From the NCBI RefSeq assembly GCF_000797495.1, contig NZ_JTGN01000004.1, positions 1-64,000 of the forward strand: DNA of 64,000 bases, written 5' to 3'. The notes below the pieces were generated by a model. The model saw nothing but the letters and a program-made list of their open reading frames with translations, was not told the origin of the DNA and searched no databases. Both the position numbers and the translations under genes were made by a program. Within the stretch, counting starts at the first letter, position 1; the number at the start of each line of letters is the position of its first letter. This stretch comes from Robinsoniella peoriensis (lineage in GTDB: Bacteria; Bacillota; Clostridia; Lachnospirales; Lachnospiraceae). This document shows, in pieces, positions 8,601 through 17,425 of the stretch.

Positions 8601-9634
8601 CATCAAATCATCTTTTAAATACAGATTTTTATTATTCTGTCCACATGTCCAGGCTTGAAACTTCCATCCGTCATCCGTAATAGCCATAAACGGTTTCTGA
8701 TACAGCGGATATCCCGTAAGATCTCTGATAGATTTACTAACCACCATTTCAATTTCCCACCATACACGCTTTCTCCCGCTTGCATAACAAACATTTATAT
8801 TTGATCCCCGCATGGATAAATCATTCTCATCCTCCGATACTTTCAGCGGAAGCTCAAAAGAAACTTCTGTCATTCTCTTTTTATAAGCCTCCACTTCTTC
8901 CGGTGTAACCTTTGAAACAAACTCCTGATCCACCAAGGCCTTATTTACTTCCCGAACCAAAGGCACATCCTGCAGTTCAGATATATCAGCAGAACACTTC
9001 GGAAGCATGATATCCCTGATATGGTCGAAACCTCCATTAGTTCCTCCAGCTCCTCTGTAACCGCTGATAATTCATACTGGCGCAGATTAGATGCCTCCAG
9101 CTTAATGGCTCCCAAATTGTGCGAACCAATCACAGCAGAAAACGGATTTCCGCTTTTATAAAAAACATATGCTTTCCCATGATATTTAAACGCTTTCACC
9201 AAGCGCACTTCACCGATTCCGCGCTCATTCCAATACTCATTCAATGATGCTGCCACATTATATGTACCCTCCTGCATCCCCTCATGATAATACATGCCAA
9301 TTGTCAGACATATCCGCTTCATCCTGATTTCATCAACCAGACTCTGTAACCGTTTCAATGCAGCCTTCGATACATACCCAACTGCAATTTCAATTTCATC
9401 CGCTTCACGCACAGCATAGATTGGGAATCCATTTTTTATGACCCCGTTGTGGCAAACGCCATCCTTGGCCGAGTACTCCACCATGCGACCGTAATCACCA
9501 TAACAGGGAAGTTGTATCGTATCAAAGATCACATCAAGCATAGTGAATAAAGTGGCCATTATTATATGATCCAAAGTGGGAACTTTTACTTGACAATTTA
9601 TAAATGGGAGCATATTAGAATATAATAAACGCAT
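8595..9634 (-). pseudogene. Second NgoFVII-type nuclease gene, frameshifted and 3' truncated
   Basis: Starts MRLLYSNMLP like the intact nuclease, and keeps the HKD-type site (KYHGKAYVFY and GSHNLGAIKLEA; the intact copy has GSANLG). The reading frame breaks near 9,010, resumes in another frame with LQDVPLVREVNKAL and SNINVCYASGR, and is cut near 8,595 by the deletion that removed its C terminus together with the start of the Z1 gene. Between residues 13 and about 75 it carries an in-frame stretch of about 60 residues, absent from the intact copy, containing LDHIIMATLFTMLDVIFDTI. Vsr, a small putative DNA-binding gene and an HNH gene lie upstream on the same strand. Confidence 0.8.
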
Positions 9635-9694
9635 TTCTTCTTCTCCATCCTTGGTAATTACTGCAAGTATAGCAGATTAATCTGGAACTTTCTA

Positions 9695-10159
9695 TTATGA
9701 TTCATCATCCGAATCCAGAAACAGCCTGTCATCCTGCAGATTCAGTTCAAAAATACACTCCTCAATAACCCAGATACACTCTCCACAGTTTTTCAAGATA
9801 TCTTTTCCCCAAAAACGAATTACCGTCCATCCCATAAACATAAGAGCCTTATTCACATCGTCATCCCGCTCCATGTTCCTTAATATCTTTTTCTTCCAAT
9901 ACTCTGGATTGTTCCCCACTTCCAAACGCGGTTTTAAAACCTCCCAGTCCTTTCCATGAAAAAACTCACTGTCACAAAAAATAGCAATCTTATACTTCGT
10001 CAATGCAATATCCGGCTTTCCAGGCAACGCGGCATAATTTTTCCTATACCGAAACCCTCTTGCCCACAGCTCTTTCCTCAATTTCACTTCTATGCTGGTA
10101 TCTCTTGACTTGATATTTCTCATATTCTTATGTCTTTGTTCCTTGGTAATATTATCCAT
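9695..10159 (-). CDS. vsr: Vsr-type very-short-patch mismatch endonuclease
   Basis: 154 residues. The start MDNITKEQRHKNMRNIKSRD is the usual Vsr N terminus, followed by the catalytic Asp in GKPDIAL and FCDSEFFHGKDW corresponding to the FVHGCFWHGH region of Vsr. Vsr nicks beside T:G mismatches created by deamination of 5-methylcytosine and therefore travels with cytosine methylases. Here the nearest intact methyltransferase is 3.5 kb away in the other cassette, and the neighbours on its own strand are the broken nuclease and Z1 genes, so its original methylase partner was probably lost. Length and motifs look intact. Confidence 0.85.
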   Translation of the reverse strand: MDNITKEQRHKNMRNIKSRDTSIEVKLRKELWARGFRYRKNYAALPGKPDIALTKYKIAIFCDSEFFHGKDWEVLKPRLEVGNNPEYWKKKILRNMERDDDVNKALMFMGWTVIRFWGKDILKNCGECIWVIEECIFELNLQDDRLFLDSDDES

Positions 10160-10207
10160 TCTATCAGCCCCAAATCACAATATAAACATTTTCACTGCTA
10201 TCACCAT

Positions 10208-10600
10208 CTACCCAAGATACTCAATCTCAAGGCTGTTAGAAGAGGTAAAACTTACTTTAACTCTCCCACCCACTTGTGCGCCAACGCTTCTATACCAATT
10301 ACCAATGCCTTTCAAGTTTCCCTCTTCTGCAAATTGTTTTGCATATATATCTCCTGCTCTGCTACATCCCTGAGCAAGCAAGGTGCCGGAATAAATGCCA
10401 TTTACTGCGGTACAACTATATCTTGGATTTGCAGTAGAATGATTATCATTAAATATGTCAAACCGTTGTGCATAATTCCGAGGTATCTTAATATAACCTT
10501 CCCCATAAATGAGATCGCGGGTATCAGTATAGCGATATGTACCCCATCCTAAATGAGATGGTTTTAATGCAACTACAAATGCATCTCCTGCCTTTGGCAT
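10208..10600 (-). CDS. Small protein of the restriction cassette, putative DNA-binding fold
   Basis: 130 residues with a strong ribosome site (GGAAGGGAG, 6 bases before ATG). It is rich in aromatic and glycine residues (LKPSHLGWGTYRYTDTR, GIYSGTLLAQG, GDIYAKQFAEEG). I do not recognise a named family with certainty. The composition and its place directly upstream of vsr and the NgoFVII-type pseudogene suggest a beta-barrel recognition domain like those attached to restriction enzymes, but that is inference. The reading frame is intact. Confidence 0.5.
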   Translation of the reverse strand: MPKAGDAFVVALKPSHLGWGTYRYTDTRDLIYGEGYIKIPRNYAQRFDIFNDNHSTANPRYSCTAVNGIYSGTLLAQGCSRAGDIYAKQFAEEGNLKGIGNWYRSVGAQVGGRVKVSFTSSNSLEIEYLG

Positions 10601-10827
10601 AATAAACTCCCTTCCAAATTTATTTTTTCTACACTACTGTTATCCTTATATTTTATCAACATTATTTTTTGACCAAGTAAAGTGTTTTCTTTAATCTCGC
10701 CAAACTAAATTCTTCTTCCCCACAGCTCCTCCCCATCATTAGATCATTGCTGATATCATTGAACCTGATATTCCATATCTTTTGCATCTTTGCTTTTAAC
10801 GTGATTTTCTACTTTATCAATCCCAAA

Positions 10828-11607
10828 TCATATTATAAAAATCACATCATTATGAAATTCCAGAAATTCCCTTCTAGGAAAAAACTTATTCGGCATCCTG
10901 ATTTTCTGATTAGCAAAACTTAATAGCCAATCTTCCATTGTATCTCCCTCCACAGACGGTTTTACTTCAGTTGAAACCTTGATAATATAATCAGGAGTAA
11001 CCGTTATCAAACCTCTGTCAAACGCCTTATCATGAAGTGCATTAAGTGTAAGCCCATTCATCGGATTTGTCCGTTCTGTCCTGCTGTTAGAATCTTTCCA
11101 TGGCTTAATATGGCTTGCAACAAGAAGATCAGGAATCGCCAGTCCAGTAATGCAACACCTATTTTCATATGAGTTTAGAACTGCCATTCTAAAGAAGTAC
11201 TGACCAATCCGATTTTTCACCAGCTGCTCCCGAACTCTGCCTTCCGGAAGCATAACGATTTCCGTTTCATTCACAACCTTATCAATACTCTCGCTCTTTA
11301 GTTTTGCCAGTATACATCTCGCCTGATAAGATAGGTCTTCCCAGTTACTACTAAACTCTTCCCATATCGAAGCGTCCAGCTTACTCCCATGAGCCATTGC
11401 TGTAACATTTCTTTTTCTAAGTTCTGGATCATAATGAGCCAGATTATGCATTTTAAGCGCCACCGCTCCTGGAGTCCTTCCCAGCAATCCAGCTAATTCC
11501 CTTATATCTTTATTTGAAGAACCTATTCTGCCAAATGAAGTCCTGCAATACAAATCAAAAGCTAGTATCGTTTCTTCTTTTGACCATTTTATCCCTTTTC
11601 TATTCAA
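10828..11607 (-). CDS. HNH endonuclease, putative restriction enzyme
   Basis: 259 residues from a TTG at 11607 (AAGGTGA upstream). Residues about 5-60 form a helical SANT/Myb-like region (WSKEETILAFDLYCRT, LLGRTPGAVALKMHNL). The C-terminal half is an HNH nuclease of the restriction type: CCITGL, the first His in VASHIKPW, then NPMNGLTLNALHDKAFDRG. HNH enzymes of this shape occur beside cytosine methylases as modification-linked or modification-dependent nucleases. It heads the minus-strand run HNH, small protein, vsr, broken nuclease, broken Z1. The frame is intact. Confidence 0.8.
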   Translation of the reverse strand: MNRKGIKWSKEETILAFDLYCRTSFGRIGSSNKDIRELAGLLGRTPGAVALKMHNLAHYDPELRKRNVTAMAHGSKLDASIWEEFSSNWEDLSYQARCILAKLKSESIDKVVNETEIVMLPEGRVREQLVKNRIGQYFFRMAVLNSYENRCCITGLAIPDLLVASHIKPWKDSNSRTERTNPMNGLTLNALHDKAFDRGLITVTPDYIIKVSTEVKPSVEGDTMEDWLLSFANQKIRMPNKFFPRREFLEFHNDVIFII

Positions 11608-12366
11608 AAATTCACCTTCTTATATATCTTCATATCACAACATAATATCAAAAGTAAATGTCTTTATGGCTTTCGCCCAAATTAGTAACTGAAATTGTTT
11701 TTTTAAAAATCTACAACTTCCTTATGCCTGGGCAAAACTGTTCCTGATAACTTTTTATTCACCAAATAGTTTGATAACATATTAAAAGCCATATTTGTAA
11801 TTGTCAAGTTTTCTACAAAACTCTTATGTATTCTAATGTCATTATTTATTATATTCTTTTTCAGGTTTATCTGTCAAATTTGTTATCGCGTTATCAACAC
11901 ACTCCGGCAACCTGCATTAATTAAACCGATATTCTTTTTTGATTCATCTCTCATATGCATTCTTCCAAAAAGGTAATAACTTCTATCCGCCCCCTTCCCA
12001 AATAGTCATTTTTTCCGTTTCTTTTACAATATTTTACCATAACATTCCTCATTTTACTACTTGAAATTAAAGCTGAAAAATATGTTTTATATATTTCTTA
12101 AATCTTCTTTATAGCCACATAAAAAGACCTACTAAAGAGCTTAAACTCCCTGAAGGCCTTAATTTTCTTCTCGCATTCATATTATGTATTTACTATTTCT
12201 CATATATGCCAGAATTATCTTTTCCCATTCATCTGAAACACATCATGCCCCTTAATCTTCCTAACCGCCTGCGTAGGTTCTTTGCCTTCCCGTGCTGATG
12301 GTATGGATGGAAGCCCTGTGCTTATGAAAAAGTATCCTCCCCAGGAACTTCCGGATTATGGATATA
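11608..12366. other. AT-rich intergenic region with short gene remnants
   Basis: 11,608-12,230 is very AT-rich and shows no supported gene. Near 12,220-12,300 the minus strand reads EGKEPTQAVRKIKGHDVFQ to a stop, and near 12,290-12,390 the plus strand reads PVLMKKYPPQELPDYGYIR to a stop. Both look like protein ends but neither has a start or a recognised family, so at most they are debris of the mobile element that carried the ParB-like gene. Confidence 0.4.
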
Positions 12367-13432
12367 TCAGAAATGTCCGGTATTCTTAGACTGGACGGTC
12401 ACATCATAGTCTGCTGTCAGCACAATATTAAAATACGATTTACCCAACATCCCTATGACTCTTTCTTTAAACCACCTCTCGCCCCTTTCTTTCGGTATAC
12501 CACGCCTCCAATGCCTCCTCCACAATTTAGCCACATTCTCAGCCTTCACGTCTGCAAAATATCGCTCATACACATTTGAGGAAAGCTGTATCGCTTTACA
12601 GGCACCTCTCCTCTTTTCTTATACCCGTCATGCTCCAGCACACTTTTCTCCGTCACCTCTCCCGCCAAAGCCTTTATGCCTTTGACCGTATTGGAATTCA
12701 GCTTTATCTTTCCCTGTTCCGCCATTTTGGATATGGTTTTCTGTTCTTTTGGAGACAGATGCGAAAGCTCCACAGCCGACACCAGAGAAAGTTCCCCTCC
12801 ATCCAGCCGTTTCTTTAATGACTGTTCCAACAGGTTCACCCTGATGTATCTGGCAATGTTCCTACCAGTCATCCCATACTCTTCCCCTACTGCATCCCGG
12901 CTTTTCAACCTGTGGACATCATGTCCACCAGCCTCTCCCTTGTGGGTGCCGTTCAGTCTTTCAATCTCCTACAGAATATCATTCCGCCTTCCCCGGCTAC
13001 TGACTTTTTCATACCGTTCCGCCAGAACCGCTGCCTTTCTCTGACAGAAGCAGCTCTGCAAAACCACGCTGAACAACATTCGTCTCTATGACATACACAT
13101 AGGCTTCCTCTACCGTCAGATCCGATTTCACAATAGCCGGAATTTCCATAAGTTCTGCAAGCTTTCCTGCATTCTGACGGTTATGCCCTGCAAGCATTTC
13201 ATAACCATCAGAATTCTTCCAAACGATCACCGGACTCAAAATTCCATGTTCCCTGATACTCTCAACCATATCATCCAAGCATTCCCCCTCATATAAACGG
13301 AAAGGGTGGTTCCGAAACGGAAAGACACTGTCAATGGATAGCATCTGAATCCCAATCAGACATACTCTCTATCCCGCATAATACATCCACAGCGTCAGTG
13401 AACATTTTTGTATTCGGAGCATTAGCCTTCAT
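12367..13432 (-). pseudogene. ParB/Spo0J-family partition protein, frameshifted
   Basis: An ATG at 13432 has AAGGAG upstream and reads MKANAPNTKMFTDAVDVL. After a frame change near 13,340 comes the ParB nuclease/CTPase domain (NHPFRLYEGECLDDMVESIR, LAGHNRQNAGKLAELMEIPA, ETNVVQRGFAELLLSEK). A second shift near 13,035 leads to a TAG at about 12,973 and then the ParB helix-turn-helix (KSRDAVGEEYGMTGRNIARY, LSLVSAVELSHLSPKEQ). A last shift near 12,580 gives the C terminus ending at 12,367. At least three frameshifts and a stop mean it is dead. ParB-like proteins of this sort sit on plasmids and ICEs of Clostridia, so this marks an old conjugative element. Confidence 0.75.
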
Positions 13433-13520
13433 TCGCAATCAACTCCTTTGCAAATTTCCAATAAGCGATACCGACACTTGATTTAAAACTGTATGACCCA
13501 ATTTCCCATATAGCTGGCGA

Positions 13521-13706
13521 TTCAATGCTGGGGGAATTAAACCAGCGGATAAAACAGCGGTTTATATCGCACCAGCTTCCGCATTGTTTGCACAGGGATT
13601 TACGGATAAATTACTCTACAAATTAACCTATCGTGACATTGAAACCAGTAGTCAGATGTTCCAGCTTCTTCTGGATATCATACCGTTAGATACGGAAGTG
13701 GTATAG
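13521..13706 (+). pseudogene. 3' remnant of an unrecognised gene
   Basis: A plus-strand frame reads GIKPADKTAVYIAPASALFA and then LLYKLTYRDIETSSQMFQLL, ending with TAG 5 bases before the next ATG. There is no start in frame (stop codons lie just upstream near 13,490). It looks like the tail of an element-encoded gene that preceded the following reading frame in one operon. No function assigned. Confidence 0.4.
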
Positions 13707-13710
13707 GCTC

Positions 13711-14120
13711 ATGGGAAATTATGAACTTTTAACCCAAGAGCAAATCAATATTCTCCTAAAATGCTATTACTTAAGAAAATACACAAAAGTAGCCAAAACT
13801 GAAAATATTACCGCTGGCAAGGTAAATCAGATTAAGGAAAATACCCTCAGGTCAGGTCAGTCCGGCTGGCATACAGCAAGTCATATATGCAGGGATTAAG
13901 ATTTGATGGAAAGACCGTCCTGCTACATATGGCTGAACGTTGCAAAATGACAGAAAATGATCTCTCAAAAATTTTAAATAAATATATAGCAATGGGCCTG
14001 GCTTCTCAAGACAAGCGCTATCGGGAACGCATAAAGAAAGCGGGCGATACCCCTACAGCAGCGGAACTACTTGACTTTATTTATGACAAATTTGAAGTGG
14101 ATATTGAGGGCGGTATCTGA
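13711..14120 (+). pseudogene. Frameshifted small gene of mobile-element type
   Basis: The first frame (13711-about 13855) reads MGNYELLTQEQINILLKCYY and GKVNQIKENTLR. The second frame, with ATG at 13887, reads MQGLRFDGKTVLLHMAERCK, NDLSKILNKYIAMGLAS and ends EVDIEGGI. The upstream extension of the second frame (RLAYSKSYMQGL) lines up with the end of the first, so one original protein of about 135 residues is split by a single frameshift. I do not recognise the family. It is followed by a strong hairpin at 14162. Confidence 0.45.
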
Positions 14121-14161
14121 ATACTTTTAGGCGGTTCAAGCAATGCATGGCTTATGTTCAG

Positions 14162-14200
14162 CAAGGGAGTGAGCATCCTTATTGGGTGGGCACTCCCTTG
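14162..14200 (+). terminator. Hairpin, probable terminator
   Basis: CAAGGGAGTG at 14162-14171 pairs perfectly with CACTCCCTTG at 14191-14200 across a 19-base loop. The downstream sequence GTTCTCTAATTATTTA is only weakly T-rich, so it could also act as a simple barrier between convergent remnants. Confidence 0.6.
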
Positions 14201-14237
14201 GTTCTCTAATTATTTATATTTCCATCTAAATTATTCA

Positions 14238-15160
14238 CTACAAATATTTTTTTAAGGCTCTCTTCATCTTCATCGCAACATCCATCGCCCAATCAAACTG
14301 CTCCTGCCATTTATCCTTATTATCAAAATCCGCATCGTTAATTACCAGAATTCTGCTTGCTTTCTTATCCGGCGATTCTCTCCAATCCAGTGCCATTCCC
14401 ATATCCGCTTCAATGTCCTCTTTGTAAGAATAAACTTTCTGATAAAGTTCCTTATCATCCGTGATATACCACTCAACGATAATGTTGTTCTCCTTCCTGA
14501 CTTGCAACAAATTAATATGGCAAGCAGCTGAACCGAAACTTAAGGTCATCCAATGGTCAGTTCTGGCCTTTCTTCTGTTAAAGGCCTTAGCTTATTGGGC
14601 ATTATTAAAAGCATATTCGTTAAAGGCAACCCAATAATCATATCTCGCCTGCAGTGTGGGGGAACTGCTTGTTTGGCGCTTAATTTCTTTCGTCCAGTCA
14701 TTCGGCTTTTCAATGACTTCAAATTTTACAGCAATATCTAAATCACCGATTTGAAATAACTTAACCTCCAAAAGGAAAAACGCAATATTTTCATCCATAT
14801 GGTTGTTCAGCCATTCGATTGCCGCTCCGTGTTCTTCACGGGCGCGCTTTACCACTCAAATCACAAAATCTGCCGCTTTTCCTGATGCGTATATAATCAG
14901 TTTGCCAAGGTGGTCATGGTTGGTATCTTCCAGTTGATTTTCGATAATAATCTTTCTGTCCATCCCAGTTTCAATCGCATAAATATCCACGTTAAAATCT
15001 CCGACACTGGATTCGGTATCCACAGTAATCTCTAAGCCTACCGCATCTGACAACAACATAAGATTATCTTCTTCTGCAAGCCACGGCATGAAATCCAGTT
15101 TCTCATGAGGCCATACTTTTCTTAAATCCTTATCTCTTTAAGCTGCCCTAAATTTATCAT
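14238..15160 (-). pseudogene. DUF4268-type protein with two in-frame stops
   Basis: ATG at 15160 has AGGAGG 7 bases upstream and reads MINLGQLKEIR. One frame change near 15,130 leads to KVWPHEKLDFMPWLAEEDNL. The same frame then runs to 14,238 except for a TGA after ASGKAADFVI (14,856-14,858) and a TAA after FNEYAFNNAQ (about 14,592). Across both stops the reading continues smoothly (VKRAREEHGAAIEWLNNHMD; RRKARTDHW). The first stop probably replaces Trp (TGG to TGA). The family is common in restriction-rich islands and has a nuclease-like N-terminal part (IIIENQLEDTNHDHLGKLI). It is a dead gene here. Confidence 0.75.
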
Positions 15161-15325
15161 TCTAAATCCTCCTTACCCATTTTGAAATCAACTCCATACA
15201 ACAGCCATTTGGCTTGCCTTTCAGTGTCTCCGATTGCTGTCAATAATCCTACACTCGCACTATGTCAGCAGTCCTGCGCACTCACCAAGCCAAAATCGAA
15301 TAATAAGTCATAGGGCAGATTTCAA
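15157..15325 (-). pseudogene. 3' remnant of the gene upstream of the DUF4268 pseudogene
   Basis: The minus strand reads LLFDFGLVSAQD, a TGA, then GLLTAIGDTERQAKWLLYGV and DFKMGKEDLE to a TGA that overlaps the DUF4268 ATG (ATGA). The coupling shows these two formed an operon. The rest of the gene is missing to the right, where the prophage begins. Family not recognised. Confidence 0.45.
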
Positions 15326-15436
15326 AATTCCATCAAGGCATCATTGAGGCCTCGCCCTATTTCCCAAATTTCCTACTCACTCACGCTACGAACCATCTTC
15401 CGAGAAATGCCCATTTTATCGGCTTTTTCAGCACTT

Positions 15437-17110
15437 TTACTTCTCTTTTCTCGTCATTAAACAAACGCACTCAACGTGCGTTTCATTGTCCAAACATATT
15501 TCCATATTACTTTCAATGATTGGAAGTTTAAATACTATAGATTTTAACCACTGTCCGTTGGCTTGTTCTTCCTCATAAACATGTATTTCTTTTATTAATG
15601 CTGTCAGTAATGCCCTTTTATCAGCATCTTCCATCACATTATAAAGCTTATCAAAATAAATGAGTGTCTTATATATATTATCGCCTGTCAGCTTTTCAGC
15701 CTCAATAGCCCGCTTTCTATCCTTGCAGTCTTTTAGGCTGTGTTCAACGTCTTCAATATTATCATACATCTTGTCCAGCCTATCCTGCAAGTCGGATAAC
15801 TTTCTATCATAATGCTTGTCATCATAATTTAAGTTGTCTATCTGATTTTCAAGACTTCGTTTCGTACCGATATATTGACTTAACTGCTTTTGATAATTGG
15901 CTATCTCTTTTTCCACTTCGCTGGTATCTGTTTTGATGTTGATTTTCTTTTTCATCATATCAGCAAATTTAGGGTTACCAACCAATTTTCCAATGACTTC
16001 TGCTACAGCACTATCTAACTTTTCTTCCTGCAGCTGCTTATTATAGGTGCATTTATGTCCCAGCGTCATACTGCGGTGTTTGCATCCATAGTAGAAATAG
16101 TCTTTATAATGTTTGCCATTTTTCTTCTTAATTGACTTATTACCATACATGCCAGAACCACACATTGGGCAGCACAGAATACCTGATAGGAGATGTATTT
16201 TTTCATCTTTACCCTTGTTGACATGTTCATACCGCTTTGCCTGTAATTTGCGTTTTTCTTGCACTTTTTCCCACGTATCTTCATCAATGATTGCTTCATG
16301 AATTCCATCACAAACCATATAATCATCTTGTTTCACGATATGGTATTGCCTTGTGCCTGTTATCTTCTCATTCCGCCTCCGGCCAAAAGCTATTTTTCCG
16401 CTGTAAATAGGGTTATCCAATATATCCCTTATAAGTTTTGCAGAAAAAAGCGGGCTATTACCGTTTTGCCTTTCCTTTTTCGCTATCCCTTGCTGCGCCA
16501 GATACTTTGCTATGCCATTAGACCCCATATCCGTGTTCGTATATTTATCAAAAATCAAACGGATAGCCTCCGCTTCACTTTCTTCAATTTCCAGTTTACC
16601 ATTATTCAGACTATAGCCATAGGGCGCAAAGCCGCCATTCCATTTTCCTTCTCTGGCTTTCTGTCTCCGTCCTTCCATAGTCTGCACAAGAATATTTTCC
16701 CGTTCAATCTCGGCTACTGCTGAAAGCACAGATATCATAAGCTTTCCTGCGTCCTTGGAACTATCAATCCCGTCTTCAACGCAAATTAGGTTCACATCAT
16801 AATCCTGCATGAATTGAAGAGTGCTTAATACATCAGCGGCATTCCGGCCAAAACGTGACAGCTTGAACACAAGCACATACGAAACTCCATCTTTATTGGA
16901 TTCTATATCTTCCAGCATCTTCTTAAATTCTGCACGGCCTTCAATAGATTTTCCGGACTTTCCTGCGTCTTCATATTCGCCAACGATTTCAAAATCAAAA
17001 GCGTCGGCATATTTTGTAATTCGATCATCCTGGGCATCAAGAGAATATCCGTCTACCTGCATGGATGTAGATACTCTCTTATAGGTGTATACTTTCGTTT
17101 TTTTATTCAA
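15437..17110 (-). CDS. int: Large serine recombinase, prophage integrase
   Basis: 557 residues from TTG at 17110 (GAGGTGA 7 bases upstream; no ATG fits). The N-terminal resolvase domain has the catalytic Ser14 in YKRVSTSMQ and the LSRFGRN and EIEREN motifs. The recombinase domain follows (GFAPYGYSL, LIRDILDNPIYSGKIAFGRR). The zinc ribbon is CCPMCGSGMYG with a second pair in YGCKHRSMTLGHKC, and a coiled coil occupies roughly 380-470. This is the architecture of integrases that act directionally on attP/attB with a recombination directionality factor. Its place after the lysis genes at the prophage edge fits the integrase role. The frame is intact. Confidence 0.92.
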   Translation of the reverse strand: MNKKTKVYTYKRVSTSMQVDGYSLDAQDDRITKYADAFDFEIVGEYEDAGKSGKSIEGRAEFKKMLEDIESNKDGVSYVLVFKLSRFGRNAADVLSTLQFMQDYDVNLICVEDGIDSSKDAGKLMISVLSAVAEIERENILVQTMEGRRQKAREGKWNGGFAPYGYSLNNGKLEIEESEAEAIRLIFDKYTNTDMGSNGIAKYLAQQGIAKKERQNGNSPLFSAKLIRDILDNPIYSGKIAFGRRRNEKITGTRQYHIVKQDDYMVCDGIHEAIIDEDTWEKVQEKRKLQAKRYEHVNKGKDEKIHLLSGILCCPMCGSGMYGNKSIKKKNGKHYKDYFYYGCKHRSMTLGHKCTYNKQLQEEKLDSAVAEVIGKLVGNPKFADMMKKKINIKTDTSEVEKEIANYQKQLSQYIGTKRSLENQIDNLNYDDKHYDRKLSDLQDRLDKMYDNIEDVEHSLKDCKDRKRAIEAEKLTGDNIYKTLIYFDKLYNVMEDADKRALLTALIKEIHVYEEEQANGQWLKSIVFKLPIIESNMEICLDNETHVECVCLMTRKEK

Positions 17111-17236
17111 TATTAAATCACCTCGTAAAAGTTTGGACTTAGGTCACACGTAGAATTAATTTGTTAAAAGAATTATATCAAATACGGTAAGGATATTCAA
17201 CAAGATTTTGATTTAATAAAGAAAAAGACCAACCAT

Positions 17237-17365
17237 TTAATCTGCTGATCTTTGTGGCGGGTCTGGCGGGGGTGGATCAGGTAAGTTTTCTAAGTCAATT
17301 TTATCTGCATATTTAGCTATGAGATTGGCAAGCTGTTCAGCAAAAGTGGTCATATCGGTATCCAT
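17237..17365 (-). CDS. Small proline-tailed phage protein
   Basis: 42 residues starting MDTDMTTFAEQLANLIAKYA and ending in a proline-rich tail (PDPPPPDPPQ). The start has GAAAGGA upstream. It lies between the endolysin and integrase. No family is recognised; the position would suit an excisionase-like or lysis-associated accessory protein, but nothing in the sequence proves that. Confidence 0.5.
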   Translation of the reverse strand: MDTDMTTFAEQLANLIAKYADKIDLENLPDPPPPDPPQRSAD

Positions 17366-17425
17366 AATTTATGTCCTTTCTATATGCTTACATAATATTG
17401 TTTTTGAGTCATCCTCCTGAGCCAT

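Noticed and set aside
15377..15384. TCACTCAC at the left prophage edge, repeated at 54236-54243 beyond the XRE gene, as an att core
   Set aside because: An 8-base match between a 100-base flank and a nearly 2-kb search region is expected by chance, and no longer shared sequence surrounds it.
15331..15425. Short minus-strand frame after the integrase stop reading AEKADKMGISRKMVRSVSE as a split host HTH gene at the attachment site
   Set aside because: Only about 26 codons, no start and no matching other half at the right prophage edge, so it cannot be told from chance.
15567..16950. Treating the serine recombinase as a transposon (Tn-type) resolvase rather than phage integrase
   Set aside because: Size and domains fit both, but its position directly after the holin-endolysin genes of an otherwise complete prophage makes it the phage integrase.
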